In this document: positions 14,739 to 22,184 of the stretch, in pieces | How positions within the stretch are numbered: the first letter of the stretch is position 1 | Layout of the letters: each line of letters starts with the position of its first letter | DNA from: Alphaproteobacteria bacterium | GTDB lineage: Bacteria; Pseudomonadota; Alphaproteobacteria; RF32; CAG-239 | Length of the DNA: 25,454 nucleotides | Direction: 5' to 3' | Assembly (NCBI GenBank): GCA_017479785.1 | Contig: JAFVBT010000096.1 | Coordinates: 1-25,454, forward strand | The notes under the pieces: generated by a model | Database searches by the model: none | Seen by the model: the letters and a program-made list of their open reading frames with translations, nothing else | What the model was told of the DNA's origin: nothing | Program-made: the position numbers and the translations under genes

Positions 14739-15200
14739 TTATTCAGCAGAGCTGAGAACGGTAACGGCACGACGATTCTGAGCCCAAGCTGCTTCGTTGC
14801 TGCCGAATACAGCCGGTCTTTCTTTACCGTAAGAGATAACAGAAATTCTGTCTTCTGCAATACCGTGAGCTACCAAGTACTGTTTAACAGCGTTAGCACG
14901 GCGTTCACCTAATGCCAAGTTGTATTCACGAGTACCGCGTTCATCGCAGTAACCTTGAACGATTACGTTAGAATCATGATTTTTCAACCATGCAACTTGT
15001 GTATCCAAAGCAGCTGTAGCTTCAGCAGACAAAGCAGAACTGTCAAAAGCAAAGAATACAGTATCTGTTGCGTTTTCAGCAAAATCGCGAGCCAATCTGG
15101 ATTCGCAATCAGCACCGCTGAACAAACCGCCGTCGGCACCAAATACCGAACAACCGGACAAAGCTACAAGAGCTACGAATAAACTTAAAAGTTTTTTCAT
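14739..15200 (-). CDS. pal: Peptidoglycan-associated lipoprotein Pal
   Basis: 153 residues with GGAGAAAA before the start. A lipoprotein signal ends in LSGC, lipidated Cys17. After a short linker the OmpA-like domain (about 45-150) includes FFAFDSSALS and GYCDERGTREYNLALGERRA, the peptidoglycan-binding Asp/Arg pattern, and ISYGKERPAVFG. Pal anchors the outer membrane to peptidoglycan and receives TolB at constriction. tolB and the other tol genes do not adjoin it. It lies downstream of ftsI with a 171-base gap and probably has its own promoter in that AT-rich gap, though I cannot fix the boxes. Confidence 0.97.
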   Translation of the reverse strand: MKKLLSLFVALVALSGCSVFGADGGLFSGADCESRLARDFAENATDTVFFAFDSSALSAEATAALDTQVAWLKNHDSNVIVQGYCDERGTREYNLALGERRANAVKQYLVAHGIAEDRISVISYGKERPAVFGSNEAAWAQNRRAVTVLSSAE

Positions 15201-15371
15201 TTTATTTTCTCCATATGGTTTTTTTACATTTAATCTTAATTGTATAACAACTAATACAATGCCAACTTAAGCAATAATTGTAAATTTTTCAATAACAAAA
15301 ATAAAAAAAATACCAAATAAGTTAAAATCTGTGCATTATTTTTATATATTTTGGTTTTATTTTATGCTTTT

Positions 15372-17126
15372 TTATCTTTTGTATGCTGCGTTTACAATGC
15401 TTTTTTGCTTATCTAAATCAAAATCAACTCTAATATTGAGTTGCGGCGCAACGGCGGTGATAATTTTTTTGGTAATCGGCACGGCATTCCATCCTGCGGT
15501 GGTGTATCCGAAAGTCTCTTTACTGGCTTTCGGGTCATCCATTACCACAATTAACGCATAGCGCGGGTTGGATTCCGGAAATGCCGAAACAAAAGTGGAT
15601 ATACTTTTACTATGGTTATAGCGACCGTTCTCCAACTTATCTGCAGTGCCGGTTTTGCCGATAACCTGATAGCCGTCTACATTGGCGCGACGCCCGGTTC
15701 CGCGTGTCACTACGGCACGTAGCAGTGTGCGCATAGATTCGGAAGTTTTTTCTGAAACGACTCGGTGTCCCTTATGTTTTACGTTGTGCAGTAAAGTCGG
15801 CTGATGATACATGCCGCCGTTAATAACCGAAGAAAACGCGGTAATAATATGCAACGGCGATGAAGAAATACCATAACCGTATGAAATTGTGGCCATGGAA
15901 ACATCACCCCAGCGTTTTTCGTTCAAAAATTGCGGTTTTGCGATTTCAGGTAATTCAACTTCGCTTAAAGCTTTGTCCATGTTAATACTTTGCAAAAACT
16001 TGCGCTGAAATTTTTTGCCGACACGCAAAATTTCTAAGGTTGAACCGATATTTGAGGATTCTACTAATATATCTTCCGGTGTCAAACTTCCGTGCGAGCC
16101 GTGCGGATCGGTAACGCGCAAGCGGCCGACAAACACCGGATGTGAAGTATCAAATCGGTCGGTTGTTTTGACTTTTCCGCTTTCCAAACTTAAAGCTGTG
16201 TTGAAAACTTTAAACACCGAGCCGGCCTCATAAATACCTTTGGTGGCAAAATTAAACATAGCGCGTTCGGCAACCTGAATATTTTCATTCGGATCATAAT
16301 CCGGCACTGATGATAAAGCTACAATCTGCCCGTTTGAAACATCCATCAAAATTGCGGCGGCGCCGGTGGCATTAAATTGCTTAACGCCGGCAATAAGTTC
16401 ATCGCGAATCGTATTTTGAATGCCTAAATCAACAGACAAATACAGTGGTTTGGTAGAACTTGTCAGGCGGTCATTCATATATTTTTCTACCCCTGAAATT
16501 CCTTGATTATCAACATCTGTGTTACCTAAAACATGGGAAAATAAATTTTTATGCGGATAGATTCGTTTTTCGCAATTTTCAAATTCCAATCCCGGAATAC
16601 CCAGGGCATTAACTTGCGATTGTTGTGCCGGTGAAAGGTTGCGTTTTAAGTAGATGAAAGCGCCTTTGCGGCTCAGCAGGCTGTAAAATCTGTCGTACGA
16701 AATATCCGGAAAAATATAGTTAAGTTTTTCGGCCACATCTTTGGCGTGGCGAACTTTTTTGGTGTTGGCATATAAATTAACCGTCGGCAAAGAAGTAGCA
16801 ATAATTTCGCCGTTACGGTCCATAATATCGGCACGTTTTACCGGATTCTTAAAGCGAATCACATCAACATCGGTTTGGTCGGCAATTGCCGTGTCAAGAC
16901 TGATGCCCTGTCCCAAACAAACATAGCTGACGCGGATACATAAAGCACAATATAACAAAGCGAAAAACAAAATGGATATTTTTGTGCGTAAACGACAAGT
17001 TAATACGTTATCACTTTCCGTGGTATAATTTTTGGCCGCCAACATACCGCGCGAAATTTTTATTTCCTGCCCCGGCAGATAAAATTTCTCGCTGTTGCGT
17101 TTGGAAAAGTTAACGTTAAAACTCAT
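15372..17126 (-). CDS. ftsI: Peptidoglycan transpeptidase FtsI (PBP3)
   Basis: 584 residues. A cytoplasmic tail of about 50 residues and one membrane segment (51-70) are followed by the periplasmic pedestal domain with RADIMDRNGEIIATS (98-112). The transpeptidase domain has the catalytic SVFK (Ser303-Lys306), SSN (357-359) and KTGT (491-494), all intact, so it should be active in septal peptidoglycan cross-linking. It starts one base after ftsL. In most alphaproteobacteria murE follows ftsI; here the cluster ends, and pal comes next in the same orientation. No clear terminator is seen after its stop. Confidence 0.97.
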   Translation of the reverse strand: MSFNVNFSKRNSEKFYLPGQEIKISRGMLAAKNYTTESDNVLTCRLRTKISILFFALLYCALCIRVSYVCLGQGISLDTAIADQTDVDVIRFKNPVKRADIMDRNGEIIATSLPTVNLYANTKKVRHAKDVAEKLNYIFPDISYDRFYSLLSRKGAFIYLKRNLSPAQQSQVNALGIPGLEFENCEKRIYPHKNLFSHVLGNTDVDNQGISGVEKYMNDRLTSSTKPLYLSVDLGIQNTIRDELIAGVKQFNATGAAAILMDVSNGQIVALSSVPDYDPNENIQVAERAMFNFATKGIYEAGSVFKVFNTALSLESGKVKTTDRFDTSHPVFVGRLRVTDPHGSHGSLTPEDILVESSNIGSTLEILRVGKKFQRKFLQSINMDKALSEVELPEIAKPQFLNEKRWGDVSMATISYGYGISSSPLHIITAFSSVINGGMYHQPTLLHNVKHKGHRVVSEKTSESMRTLLRAVVTRGTGRRANVDGYQVIGKTGTADKLENGRYNHSKSISTFVSAFPESNPRYALIVVMDDPKASKETFGYTTAGWNAVPITKKIITAVAPQLNIRVDFDLDKQKSIVNAAYKR

Positions 17127-17127
17127 C

Positions 17128-17499
17128 TTAATTCTTCTTAACTTCTGCTTTAACCAAAGTTGTTAAATTCTTTTTATTAGAGGTAACCGTTTGGGCGGCA
17201 TTCTCATCCTCATAATTGAATTGTAACGCAGAATAGTTAATAATTTGTTCAGGTTTTGCATTTTCCAAAGATAGTTGTTCATAAGCAAGTTTACGCAGTC
17301 TTTCAGGCGTATTATGGTGGCTCCACTCGGCATTGAGAACGTGAATATCAGCAATATCTTTCTGGATATTGGCATTAATGGCAGCAAGTCGGCGCTCTAA
17401 GACTTGTACACGATTTTTCAAAAACGAAGAAGTCAGTGCAATTGCCATTGTAAACGTGAAAAGTCCCAAAATCCATATTGTCTTTCTGATATTCCGCAT
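17128..17499 (-). CDS. ftsL: Cell division protein FtsL
   Basis: 123 residues. A short basic N-terminus and one membrane segment (about 8-27, WILGLFTFTMAIALTSSFL) are followed by a coiled coil (28-60) and a polar tail. FtsL is poorly conserved, and the call rests on size, topology and position between rsmH and ftsI. It forms the FtsQLB complex that activates FtsWI. Its ribosome site AGGAGATAA lies within the last codons and stop of rsmH, which gives translational coupling. Confidence 0.88.
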   Translation of the reverse strand: MRNIRKTIWILGLFTFTMAIALTSSFLKNRVQVLERRLAAINANIQKDIADIHVLNAEWSHHNTPERLRKLAYEQLSLENAKPEQIINYSALQFNYEDENAAQTVTSNKKNLTTLVKAEVKKN

Positions 17500-17503
17500 T
17501 TAT

Positions 17504-18418
17504 TTATCTCCTTACCGCAAATCTGAGCTTTGCCGAACGGGCACGCGGGTTTTGTGCCAATTCTTCAGCTGCAGGGGTTAAAATTTTTGATACTTCGGAG
17601 AACACACTGTTGTTCTCGGCTAAATCGGCCGCATATTTGGAAATTCTGATTTTTTTGCCGCCGTTATCTCTAAAATAATTTTTCACGATTCGGTCTTCCA
17701 AAGAATGGAAGTCAACGACAACCAACCGACCGCCGCTTATTAAACGCGAGGCCGCGCCGCTTAAGCCGTTTTGCAATTCATTCAGTTCGTCATTCACGGC
17801 GATTCTCAAAGCCTGAAAAGTTCGTGTTGCCGGATCAATTTCGCCGGCTTGTTTGTGAATGACCTGATAAATAATTTCGGCTAATTCCGTTGTTGTTTCT
17901 ATTTTTTTGTGTTGTCTGTATTCAACGATTTTGTGAGCAATTTGCCGCGATTTATTTTCTTCCCAGTAGGCATCGATTAAGTCTGCCAGTTCTTTTTCGC
18001 CATATGAATTGACAATGTCTCCCGCACTGATGCCCGCACATGACATGCGCATATCCAATGCCGCTTCTTTGGCAAAGGAAAAACCGCGTTCGGCATCATC
18101 AAACTGCATGGAAGATACGCCGATATCAAAGACGGCGCCGTTGATTTTTTCGGGCACTAAATCAGCAAAATCTCCAAAGTTGCCGGCACGAAATTCAAAA
18201 CGTTCACCGTAATTATTCTTCATTTCATTGGCACGGATTCGTACATTCGGATCACGGTCAAGGGCAATAACTTTGCAAGCCGCGGCTTCCAATATGGCTT
18301 GTGTGTAGCCGCCGTTACCGAATGTGGCATCAACATAAATTTCGCCTTTTTTAGGTTGCAGAGCGCCCAAAACCTCCTTTAACATTACCGGAATATGTCG
18401 TATTTTCGCCGCCGCCAT
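17504..18418 (-). CDS. rsmH: 16S rRNA m4C1402 methyltransferase RsmH (MraW)
   Basis: 304 residues. The N-terminal HIPVMLKEVL, the SAM motif VDATFGNGGYTQAILE, FDIGVSSMQFDDAERGFSF, the helical insert with RTFQALRIAVNDELNEL and VVDFHSLEDRIVKNYF are all diagnostic. The tail NPRARSAKLRFAVRR is also typical. It methylates N4 of C1402 in 16S rRNA in the decoding centre. It lies two bases after mraZ and probably shares its transcript. Confidence 0.97.
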   Translation of the reverse strand: MAAAKIRHIPVMLKEVLGALQPKKGEIYVDATFGNGGYTQAILEAAACKVIALDRDPNVRIRANEMKNNYGERFEFRAGNFGDFADLVPEKINGAVFDIGVSSMQFDDAERGFSFAKEAALDMRMSCAGISAGDIVNSYGEKELADLIDAYWEENKSRQIAHKIVEYRQHKKIETTTELAEIIYQVIHKQAGEIDPATRTFQALRIAVNDELNELQNGLSGAASRLISGGRLVVVDFHSLEDRIVKNYFRDNGGKKIRISKYAADLAENNSVFSEVSKILTPAAEELAQNPRARSAKLRFAVRR

Positions 18419-18420
18419 CT

Positions 18421-18885
18421 TTATTCTTCCTTATTCTTTTTCAACACCGGACGATTTTTCAAAACCTCACGGCGAATCCGTTCTTCTTCTTTTTGCCAAT
18501 TCTGCGGATTCCAAATTTGGAATTTACGACCTTTACCAACAAACACTGCTGTATCGGTAATTTGTGCATGTTTGAGAAGCTTTTCGCTGAGCATAATTCT
18601 GCCCGTGCTGTCAAAGGTAAAACGCTTAGCATCACCAAAAATCAGATTCGTCAAATTATCTTGTGTTTCGGAGAAAAAATCAGTTGAATCTTCAATATCG
18701 GTTGCCAATTTATCCAGAGTTTCTTCCAGACAGCCCTCAATGCATGGCAAAGACAAACTGCGATAGCAAACAATTTCCGTTTCCAATTCTTTAACGATTG
18801 CGCGGTAATCTGACGGCAGAGAAACGCGTCCTTTCGCGTCCACCTTGTTGATTACGGTATCCATAAAGAGAAAGACTTTTCTCAT
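18421..18885 (-). CDS. mraZ: Transcriptional regulator MraZ
   Basis: 154 residues. The start at 18885 has AAAGGAA 8 bases upstream; an internal ATG at codon 8 is possible. There are two SpoVT/AbrB-like repeats, with DAKGR at 16-20 and DSTGR at 92-96, the hallmark of MraZ. MraZ represses its own division and cell wall operon by binding repeated TGGG-type boxes. Such boxes are visible over the promoter (18918-18951). It is the first gene of mraZ-rsmH-ftsL-ftsI. Confidence 0.96.
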   Translation of the reverse strand: MRKVFLFMDTVINKVDAKGRVSLPSDYRAIVKELETEIVCYRSLSLPCIEGCLEETLDKLATDIEDSTDFFSETQDNLTNLIFGDAKRFTFDSTGRIMLSEKLLKHAQITDTAVFVGKGRKFQIWNPQNWQKEEERIRREVLKNRPVLKKNKEE

Positions 18886-18917
18886 TGCCGATTCCTTTGT
18901 TCGTTAAATCATATTTA

Positions 18918-18951
18918 ATGGTATAACATGGTATTTTATGGGATTCAATGG
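18918..18951 (-). promoter_or_regulatory. MraZ operator: four boxes at 10-bp spacing
   Basis: On the plus strand TGGT, TGGT, TGGG and TGGG start at 18918, 18928, 18938 and 18948, exactly one helical turn apart. Known MraZ sites are TGGGN boxes with 5-base spacers, the same period. The array overlaps the likely mraZ promoter, which fits autorepression. Confidence 0.85.
18919..18947 (-). promoter_or_regulatory. Candidate promoter of the mraZ operon
   Basis: On the minus strand TTGAAT and TATACC are 17 bases apart, inside the MraZ boxes. A TATGAT further downstream is an alternative -10 without a clear -35. Confidence 0.45.
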
Positions 18952-19102
18952 GATTTTTTAGTATTTTTTTAACTGTTCTTAGTTTGTTCTTAAGTTTCTG
19001 AAAAATATAAAAAATTATCATGTAAAATCAGTGTGTTGTAGTGTGATGAATTTTTTTAAAAAAATTGCATATTTTTTTTGGCGGTGTGAATTACAGCAAA
19101 AA

Positions 19103-19134
19103 TAAAAAAAAGAGCTTTGCGAAAAAGCTCTTTT
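19103..19134 (-). terminator. Terminator of the 196-residue unknown gene
   Basis: On the minus strand AAGAGCTTT/AAAGCTCTT forms a hairpin followed by eight T, 24 bases after the stop codon. The plus strand also reads as a hairpin with four T. Confidence 0.88.
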
Positions 19135-19158
19135 CAATATTGGATAAAATTGCAAATT

Positions 19159-19749
19159 TTAGGAATTAAATTTAGTGCAAAATTTAGCGATTCGTTCTTG
19201 GTTGGCTCTGAAACAGCTTTGTTGGTCAATTCTGACGCAATCAATAATAATTCCGTCAGATACCTTGTAATCCGAACCTAAGCGCGGATATGCCCAAGCA
19301 TTGCGCAGATGCGGCATTGCTCCGGTATCGGTTTCTTTAATATGGCTGAGAGATAACAAGGCGCGTTCGGCAATAACACCGATGTTGTATTTTCTGTCAT
19401 AAGACATCGGTTTGCCGTCGCCGCCACGTTCATTGTTCGGCGTTCTGGTATAGGCAATGTCAAACAGCGCATCTACCAATTTTTGCTGATAGTATTGCTG
19501 GTTAACCAGCAATTCTTCGCCGTCTGCCTCACTGATATCGCACTCATTGGCAAAAGGTTCGAAATCATAACGATTATAGTGACCATTCATATCGCTCAAC
19601 ATCAAGTCTTCAACAGTGTGAGCATAATCAAGATATTTGCCGGCATGTGCCTTGTAAGATGCCATAAATTCTTCTTTGGAAATTTTGCCCTTATGGAAAG
19701 ATAAAACATCAGTGCAAGCTTGTTTTTTGGGGTTGATTGTTTCGCTCAT
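19159..19749 (-). CDS. Unknown soluble protein, 196 residues
   Basis: 196 residues with a strong AAAGGAG before the start. Its own promoter and terminator make it monocistronic. It lacks a signal peptide and membrane segments. The sequence is mostly helical in character (ISKEEFMASYKAHAGKYLDY, ISEADGEELLVNQQYYQQKL), with a central Gly/Asp-rich turn (NNERGGDGKPMSYDRKYN). The C-terminal half has three cysteines, including DCVRIDQQSC. I do not recognise the family. Codon and base composition resemble the neighbours, so there is no sign of recent transfer. Confidence 0.85.
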   Translation of the reverse strand: MSETINPKKQACTDVLSFHKGKISKEEFMASYKAHAGKYLDYAHTVEDLMLSDMNGHYNRYDFEPFANECDISEADGEELLVNQQYYQQKLVDALFDIAYTRTPNNERGGDGKPMSYDRKYNIGVIAERALLSLSHIKETDTGAMPHLRNAWAYPRLGSDYKVSDGIIIDCVRIDQQSCFRANQERIAKFCTKFNS

Positions 19750-19781
19750 TTTTGTCTCCTTTAAGAGTTTAACATGGTGTT

Positions 19782-19810
19782 AATATATCATAAAATTGTC
19801 TTGTATTCAA
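19782..19810 (-). promoter_or_regulatory. Promoter of the 196-residue unknown gene
   Basis: On the minus strand TTGAAT, 17 bases, then TATATT. The -10 box ends about 32 bases before the start codon. Confidence 0.65.
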
Positions 19811-19961
19811 GATAAAATTACACCGCAAAGGCGGTGCGCGACGGCTTGCTTACAAGCGATCTTCGCCCGTCGTCCAAAAACAACATTTTGAGGTTGTTTT
19901 TGTTCCTCCGGCCCTAGGTACTTTGCGTACCTAGGTTTCAAACTCATCTCCCAACAATAAC

Positions 19962-19985
19962 AAAAAGCGCCGTAAGGGCGCTCTT
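19962..19985 (-). terminator. Terminator in repeat copy 1
   Basis: On the minus strand AAGAGCGCCC/GGCGCTTTTT forms a hairpin closed outside by a further 8-bp stem. It stands directly after a tRNA-Ser 3' end, as in the intact tRNA unit, and may work in both directions. Confidence 0.75.
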
Positions 19986-19992
19986 CTGTTAT

Positions 19993-20011
19993 TGGCGGTG
20001 AGATAGGGATT
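19993..20011 (-). pseudogene. tRNA-Ser 3'-end copy 1
   Basis: The 19 bases, including CCA, are identical to the 3' end of tRNA-Ser(CGA). The match stops inside the T-loop, where a foreign sequence starts. Confidence 0.8.
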
Positions 20012-20129
20012 ACTACGCTTCGCTACGTTCACTGCGCTCATCGCCTTTGGCGACCGCGATACTTCCGTCTCGCTTTCGCTTGTAGTCGAACCCTTTTCTC
20101 TAGGGTTCAAATCCTAACTCTCCGCAACA
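20012..20129. repeat. Palindromic insert and inverted tRNA-Ser 3'-end
   Basis: The tRNA sequence GGGATT is interrupted in the T-loop by about 75 bases with inverted ends (ACTAC...GTAGT, 20012-20086), then resumes as CGAACCCT. Next comes AGGGTTC on the other strand (hairpin 20088-20108) and a plus-oriented T-arm and acceptor-like end, to CTCTCCGCAACA at 20129. The insert has an ATCGCC/GGCGAC internal stem. No coding sequence. Confidence 0.65.
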
Positions 20130-20169
20130 TTTACAACAAAACCCCGCTCTCGCGGGGTTGTTGTAAATG
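20128..20169 (-). terminator. Middle terminator of the block
   Basis: ACCCCGC/GCGGGGT is nested within the perfect 11-base pair CATTTACAACA/TGTTGTAAATG. It differs in sequence from the flanking terminators but has the same position and nested design. Confidence 0.75.
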
Positions 20170-20186
20170 GCGGTGAGATAGGGATT
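20168..20186 (-). pseudogene. tRNA-Ser 3'-end copy 2
   Basis: The same 19 bases as the end of tRNA-Ser(CGA), again broken off in the T-loop. The insert that follows (20187-20265) holds GCAATGC/GCATTGC and an imperfect palindrome from GTCCACTAAA to TTAAGTGGC. Confidence 0.8.
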
Positions 20187-20265
20187 CTTCTTGCAATGCG
20201 TGGCATTGCTTCGGTCACTTGTCCACTAAATTCGCCGTTACTTTCGTACCGGCTTATTAAGTGGC

Positions 20266-20417
20266 CTTCGCCCGTCGTCCAAAAACAACATTTTGAGGTT
20301 GTTTTTGTTCCTCCGGCCCTAGGTACTTTGCGTACCTAGGTTTCAAACCCATCTCCCAACAATAACAAAAAAGCGCCGTAAGGGCGCTCTTTTGTTATTG
20401 GCGGTGAGATAGGGATT
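20266..20417. repeat. Direct repeat copy 2
   Basis: The 152-base second copy of the module at 19861-20011, with a handful of differences. Its right end is the 3' end of the intact tRNA-Ser(CGA), so this copy runs into a functional gene. Confidence 0.85.
20367..20393 (-). terminator. Terminator of tRNA-Ser(CGA)
   Basis: On the minus strand AAAGAGCGCCC/GGCGCTTTTTT is a hairpin with a T-run, starting a few bases after the CCA of the intact tRNA. Confidence 0.88.
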
Positions 20418-20490
20418 CGAACCCTAGGTACGCGGTAAAACGTACAATTGATTTCGAGTCAACCGCATTCGACCACTCTGCCATCTCACC
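20399..20490 (-). tRNA. tRNA-Ser(CGA)
   Basis: A 92-base minus-strand class II tRNA with acceptor GGTGAGA/TCTCACC, discriminator G and encoded CCA. The anticodon loop CTCGAAA has CGA at 20456-20454. The long variable arm GTACG/CGTAC and the T-loop TTCGAAT are intact. It reads UCG codons. A fitting promoter lies 13 bases upstream and a terminator directly downstream. Confidence 0.96.
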
Positions 20491-20502
20491 GAAGTTTTTA
20501 TT

Positions 20503-20531
20503 TTCATAGCTTGTTTTGTTTCAAATTGCAA
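20503..20531 (-). promoter_or_regulatory. Promoter of tRNA-Ser(CGA)
   Basis: On the minus strand TTGCAA, 17 bases, then TATGAA. The predicted start lies a few bases before the mature 5' end. Confidence 0.65.
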
Positions 20532-20538
20532 TCATTTT

Positions 20539-21330
20539 ATGAAAAAATATCAAATTAAATTTTATTGGACATTCATAGCCGATTATGTTATTTCTTTCCT
20601 CAACTTTTTTAATAAAACGAGCGAAGCGATGTCTGCAGAAAAAAAAGAGTATAGAGTTGTTTGTTCTAAAATTTGCTATTCTGACAATATTTTTATTGAT
20701 ATTGCCGCAACAGATGAACTGCACTTAGGGGTAACTCACGAAATGTTGTTTTATTCCCGTCGACGATTGTGCAATATGCCTATTGAAGACTGTGGGGTCG
20801 GCTCGGTGTTTATTGTAGAAAACGGGCAGGACGAACCATATGTTGATTTTTCGCAAGGTTTTCATGCGCCGGCAGGGACACTTGAGTATAAGTCCTATGA
20901 GCGTTTGTGCGCGTGTTTGCAACCGCAGATTCTTGAAACATTTAAGAAGATGCGGCAGGAAGATAAAACATCTACCATTGCTAATATTATGAGCATACCG
21001 GAAGTTGAAGCGTATAAAGATATACTTAACACGCAGAATCGGCGAATCGGTAAAAACGGTCAACCGATATTATCTGATGCCGAAGCCTTTGTCTTGCGTG
21101 AAAAACGCAAGCGGCAGCAATTTGCCGAAAAACATCGCGATTTGCTTGTGCCGCATAATAATGATTATGCTCAAAGTTTCGGTGAAGAAAATCGACAACA
21201 TATTTTGGAAAATCAGGCTGAAATCAGTCAGCGCAGGTTAAATCAGATGCAAGATAGGGCAAATCTTGAATCCGGTGCGGATGTGATTGAAATTATGCGC
21301 CGTAAACTCTACGCGCATGACGGGGATTAG
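20539..21330 (+). CDS. Unknown protein, up to 263 residues
   Basis: The frame runs from the ATG at 20539, which has no ribosome site. The ATG at 20629 (234 residues, MSAEKKEYRVV) is preceded by GAGCGAAG and may be the true start. The first 30 residues would then be leader sequence, or alternatively a hydrophobic N-terminus. Residues 37-130 look like a compact alpha/beta domain with several cysteines (CSKICYSD, DCGVGSVFIVENG). The rest is charged and helical, with a coiled-coil-like tail (LENQAEISQRRLNQMQDRA). No family recognised. It converges with the SDR gene, with only five bases between the stops and no clear terminator. Confidence 0.8.
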   Translation: MKKYQIKFYWTFIADYVISFLNFFNKTSEAMSAEKKEYRVVCSKICYSDNIFIDIAATDELHLGVTHEMLFYSRRRLCNMPIEDCGVGSVFIVENGQDEPYVDFSQGFHAPAGTLEYKSYERLCACLQPQILETFKKMRQEDKTSTIANIMSIPEVEAYKDILNTQNRRIGKNGQPILSDAEAFVLREKRKRQQFAEKHRDLLVPHNNDYAQSFGEENRQHILENQAEISQRRLNQMQDRANLESGADVIEIMRRKLYAHDGD

Positions 21331-21335
21331 TTTTC

Positions 21336-22094
21336 TTATACCTTATGCGGCAATACATTGTATATGTATTGACTTATACAATTCGGCAAAATTGATAAAA
21401 CCCAAACACCGAATCGCATCGGCCACGGAAAAGCTATCAGTCCGGTGTTGTTTTCAACACCGTTGGCAATGATTTCTGCTGCTTTTTCTGCCGACATAAA
21501 GAAAGGCATCGGACAGGTGTTTTTATCCGTAATTCTTGATTTTACAAACCCCGGACAAACAACGTTAACCTGAATGCCAAAAGGTTTTAAACTGCCGCGC
21601 AAGGCTTCGCCGTATGCCTTAACACAAGCCTTGGACGCGCTGTATGACGGGCAGGCCGGCAGGCCGTGATAACCGGCAATGGAAGATGTGATGACAATAG
21701 CCTTTGTGCCGTTCGGGCGTTGTTTGAAAATATCTATTGCCGGATGAATAGTGTTTAATACCCCCATAACATTTGTGCTGAATGTGTTATAAGCATTTTC
21801 TGTTGTTTCTTCACCGGTTGAAATGCCGGCATTGGCATAAACAATATTGAGCGGTGCCTGTTTGTTGCAAGTTTCAATCCATTCGGACATTTCCGAACGA
21901 TTATCAACATTTATTTGTTTTTCAAAAACATTTACACCTTTTTGGCGGCAAAGTTCGGCAACTTTATGTAACCTTTCGGCATTTCTGCCGCTGATAAACA
22001 AATTTTCAGCACCGTGTTCGGCATAATATTGCGCCAACGCTTCACCTATACCCGAAGATGCGCCGGTTATTAAAATATTCAGTTTTTCAGTCAT
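21336..22094 (-). CDS. Short-chain dehydrogenase/reductase
   Basis: 252 residues with CGGAGA before the start. A classical SDR: cofactor motif TGASSGIG (10-17), SGRN after strand 2, NVDNR, YANAG (86-90), active-site Asn108, Ser137/138 and YSASK (Tyr151, Lys155), then PGFVKSRIT. All catalytic residues are present, so it should reduce or oxidise a hydroxyl or keto group with NAD(P). The C-terminus (PMRFGVWVLSILPNCISQYIYNVLP) is hydrophobic and may touch the membrane, as in SDRs that act on lipids. The substrate is unknown. Confidence 0.9.
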   Translation of the reverse strand: MTEKLNILITGASSGIGEALAQYYAEHGAENLFISGRNAERLHKVAELCRQKGVNVFEKQINVDNRSEMSEWIETCNKQAPLNIVYANAGISTGEETTENAYNTFSTNVMGVLNTIHPAIDIFKQRPNGTKAIVITSSIAGYHGLPACPSYSASKACVKAYGEALRGSLKPFGIQVNVVCPGFVKSRITDKNTCPMPFFMSAEKAAEIIANGVENNTGLIAFPWPMRFGVWVLSILPNCISQYIYNVLPHKV

Positions 22095-22125
22095 AAAAAA
22101 ATCTCCGATAACAATTTTTTATTTA

Positions 22126-22153
22126 TTGTAATCTGCCATAATTTGTTTATAAT
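22126..22153 (+). promoter_or_regulatory. Promoter of the gmk-lptG operon
   Basis: TTGTAA, 16 bases, then a perfect TATAAT. The start would be near 22160, ahead of the GAGGAAAG ribosome site. Confidence 0.65.
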
Positions 22154-22184
22154 GCGAACAAATTAAGAATACAAGAGGAAAGAT

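Larger units (their letters stand above)
19861..20011. repeat. Direct repeat copy 1 (serine-tRNA-derived module)
   Basis: This 151-base module is repeated almost exactly at 20266-20417. In order it has the hairpin CAAAAACAAC/GTTGTTTTTG (19875-19902), the perfect hairpin CCTAGGTAC/GTACCTAGG (19913-19935), a plus-oriented T-arm-like segment ending ATCTCCCAACA (to 19956), a terminator nested in CAATAACA/TGTTATTG (19955-19994), and the last 19 bases of tRNA-Ser(CGA) on the minus strand (19993-20011). The CCTAGGTAC hairpin is two head-to-head copies of the junction between the variable arm and T-arm of that tRNA. Confidence 0.85.

Noticed and set aside
19861..20417. Possible CRISPR array or riboswitch
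   Set aside because: The repeated parts are long modules made of tRNA ends and terminators. There are only two copies and no regular spacers, and no known riboswitch core is visible.
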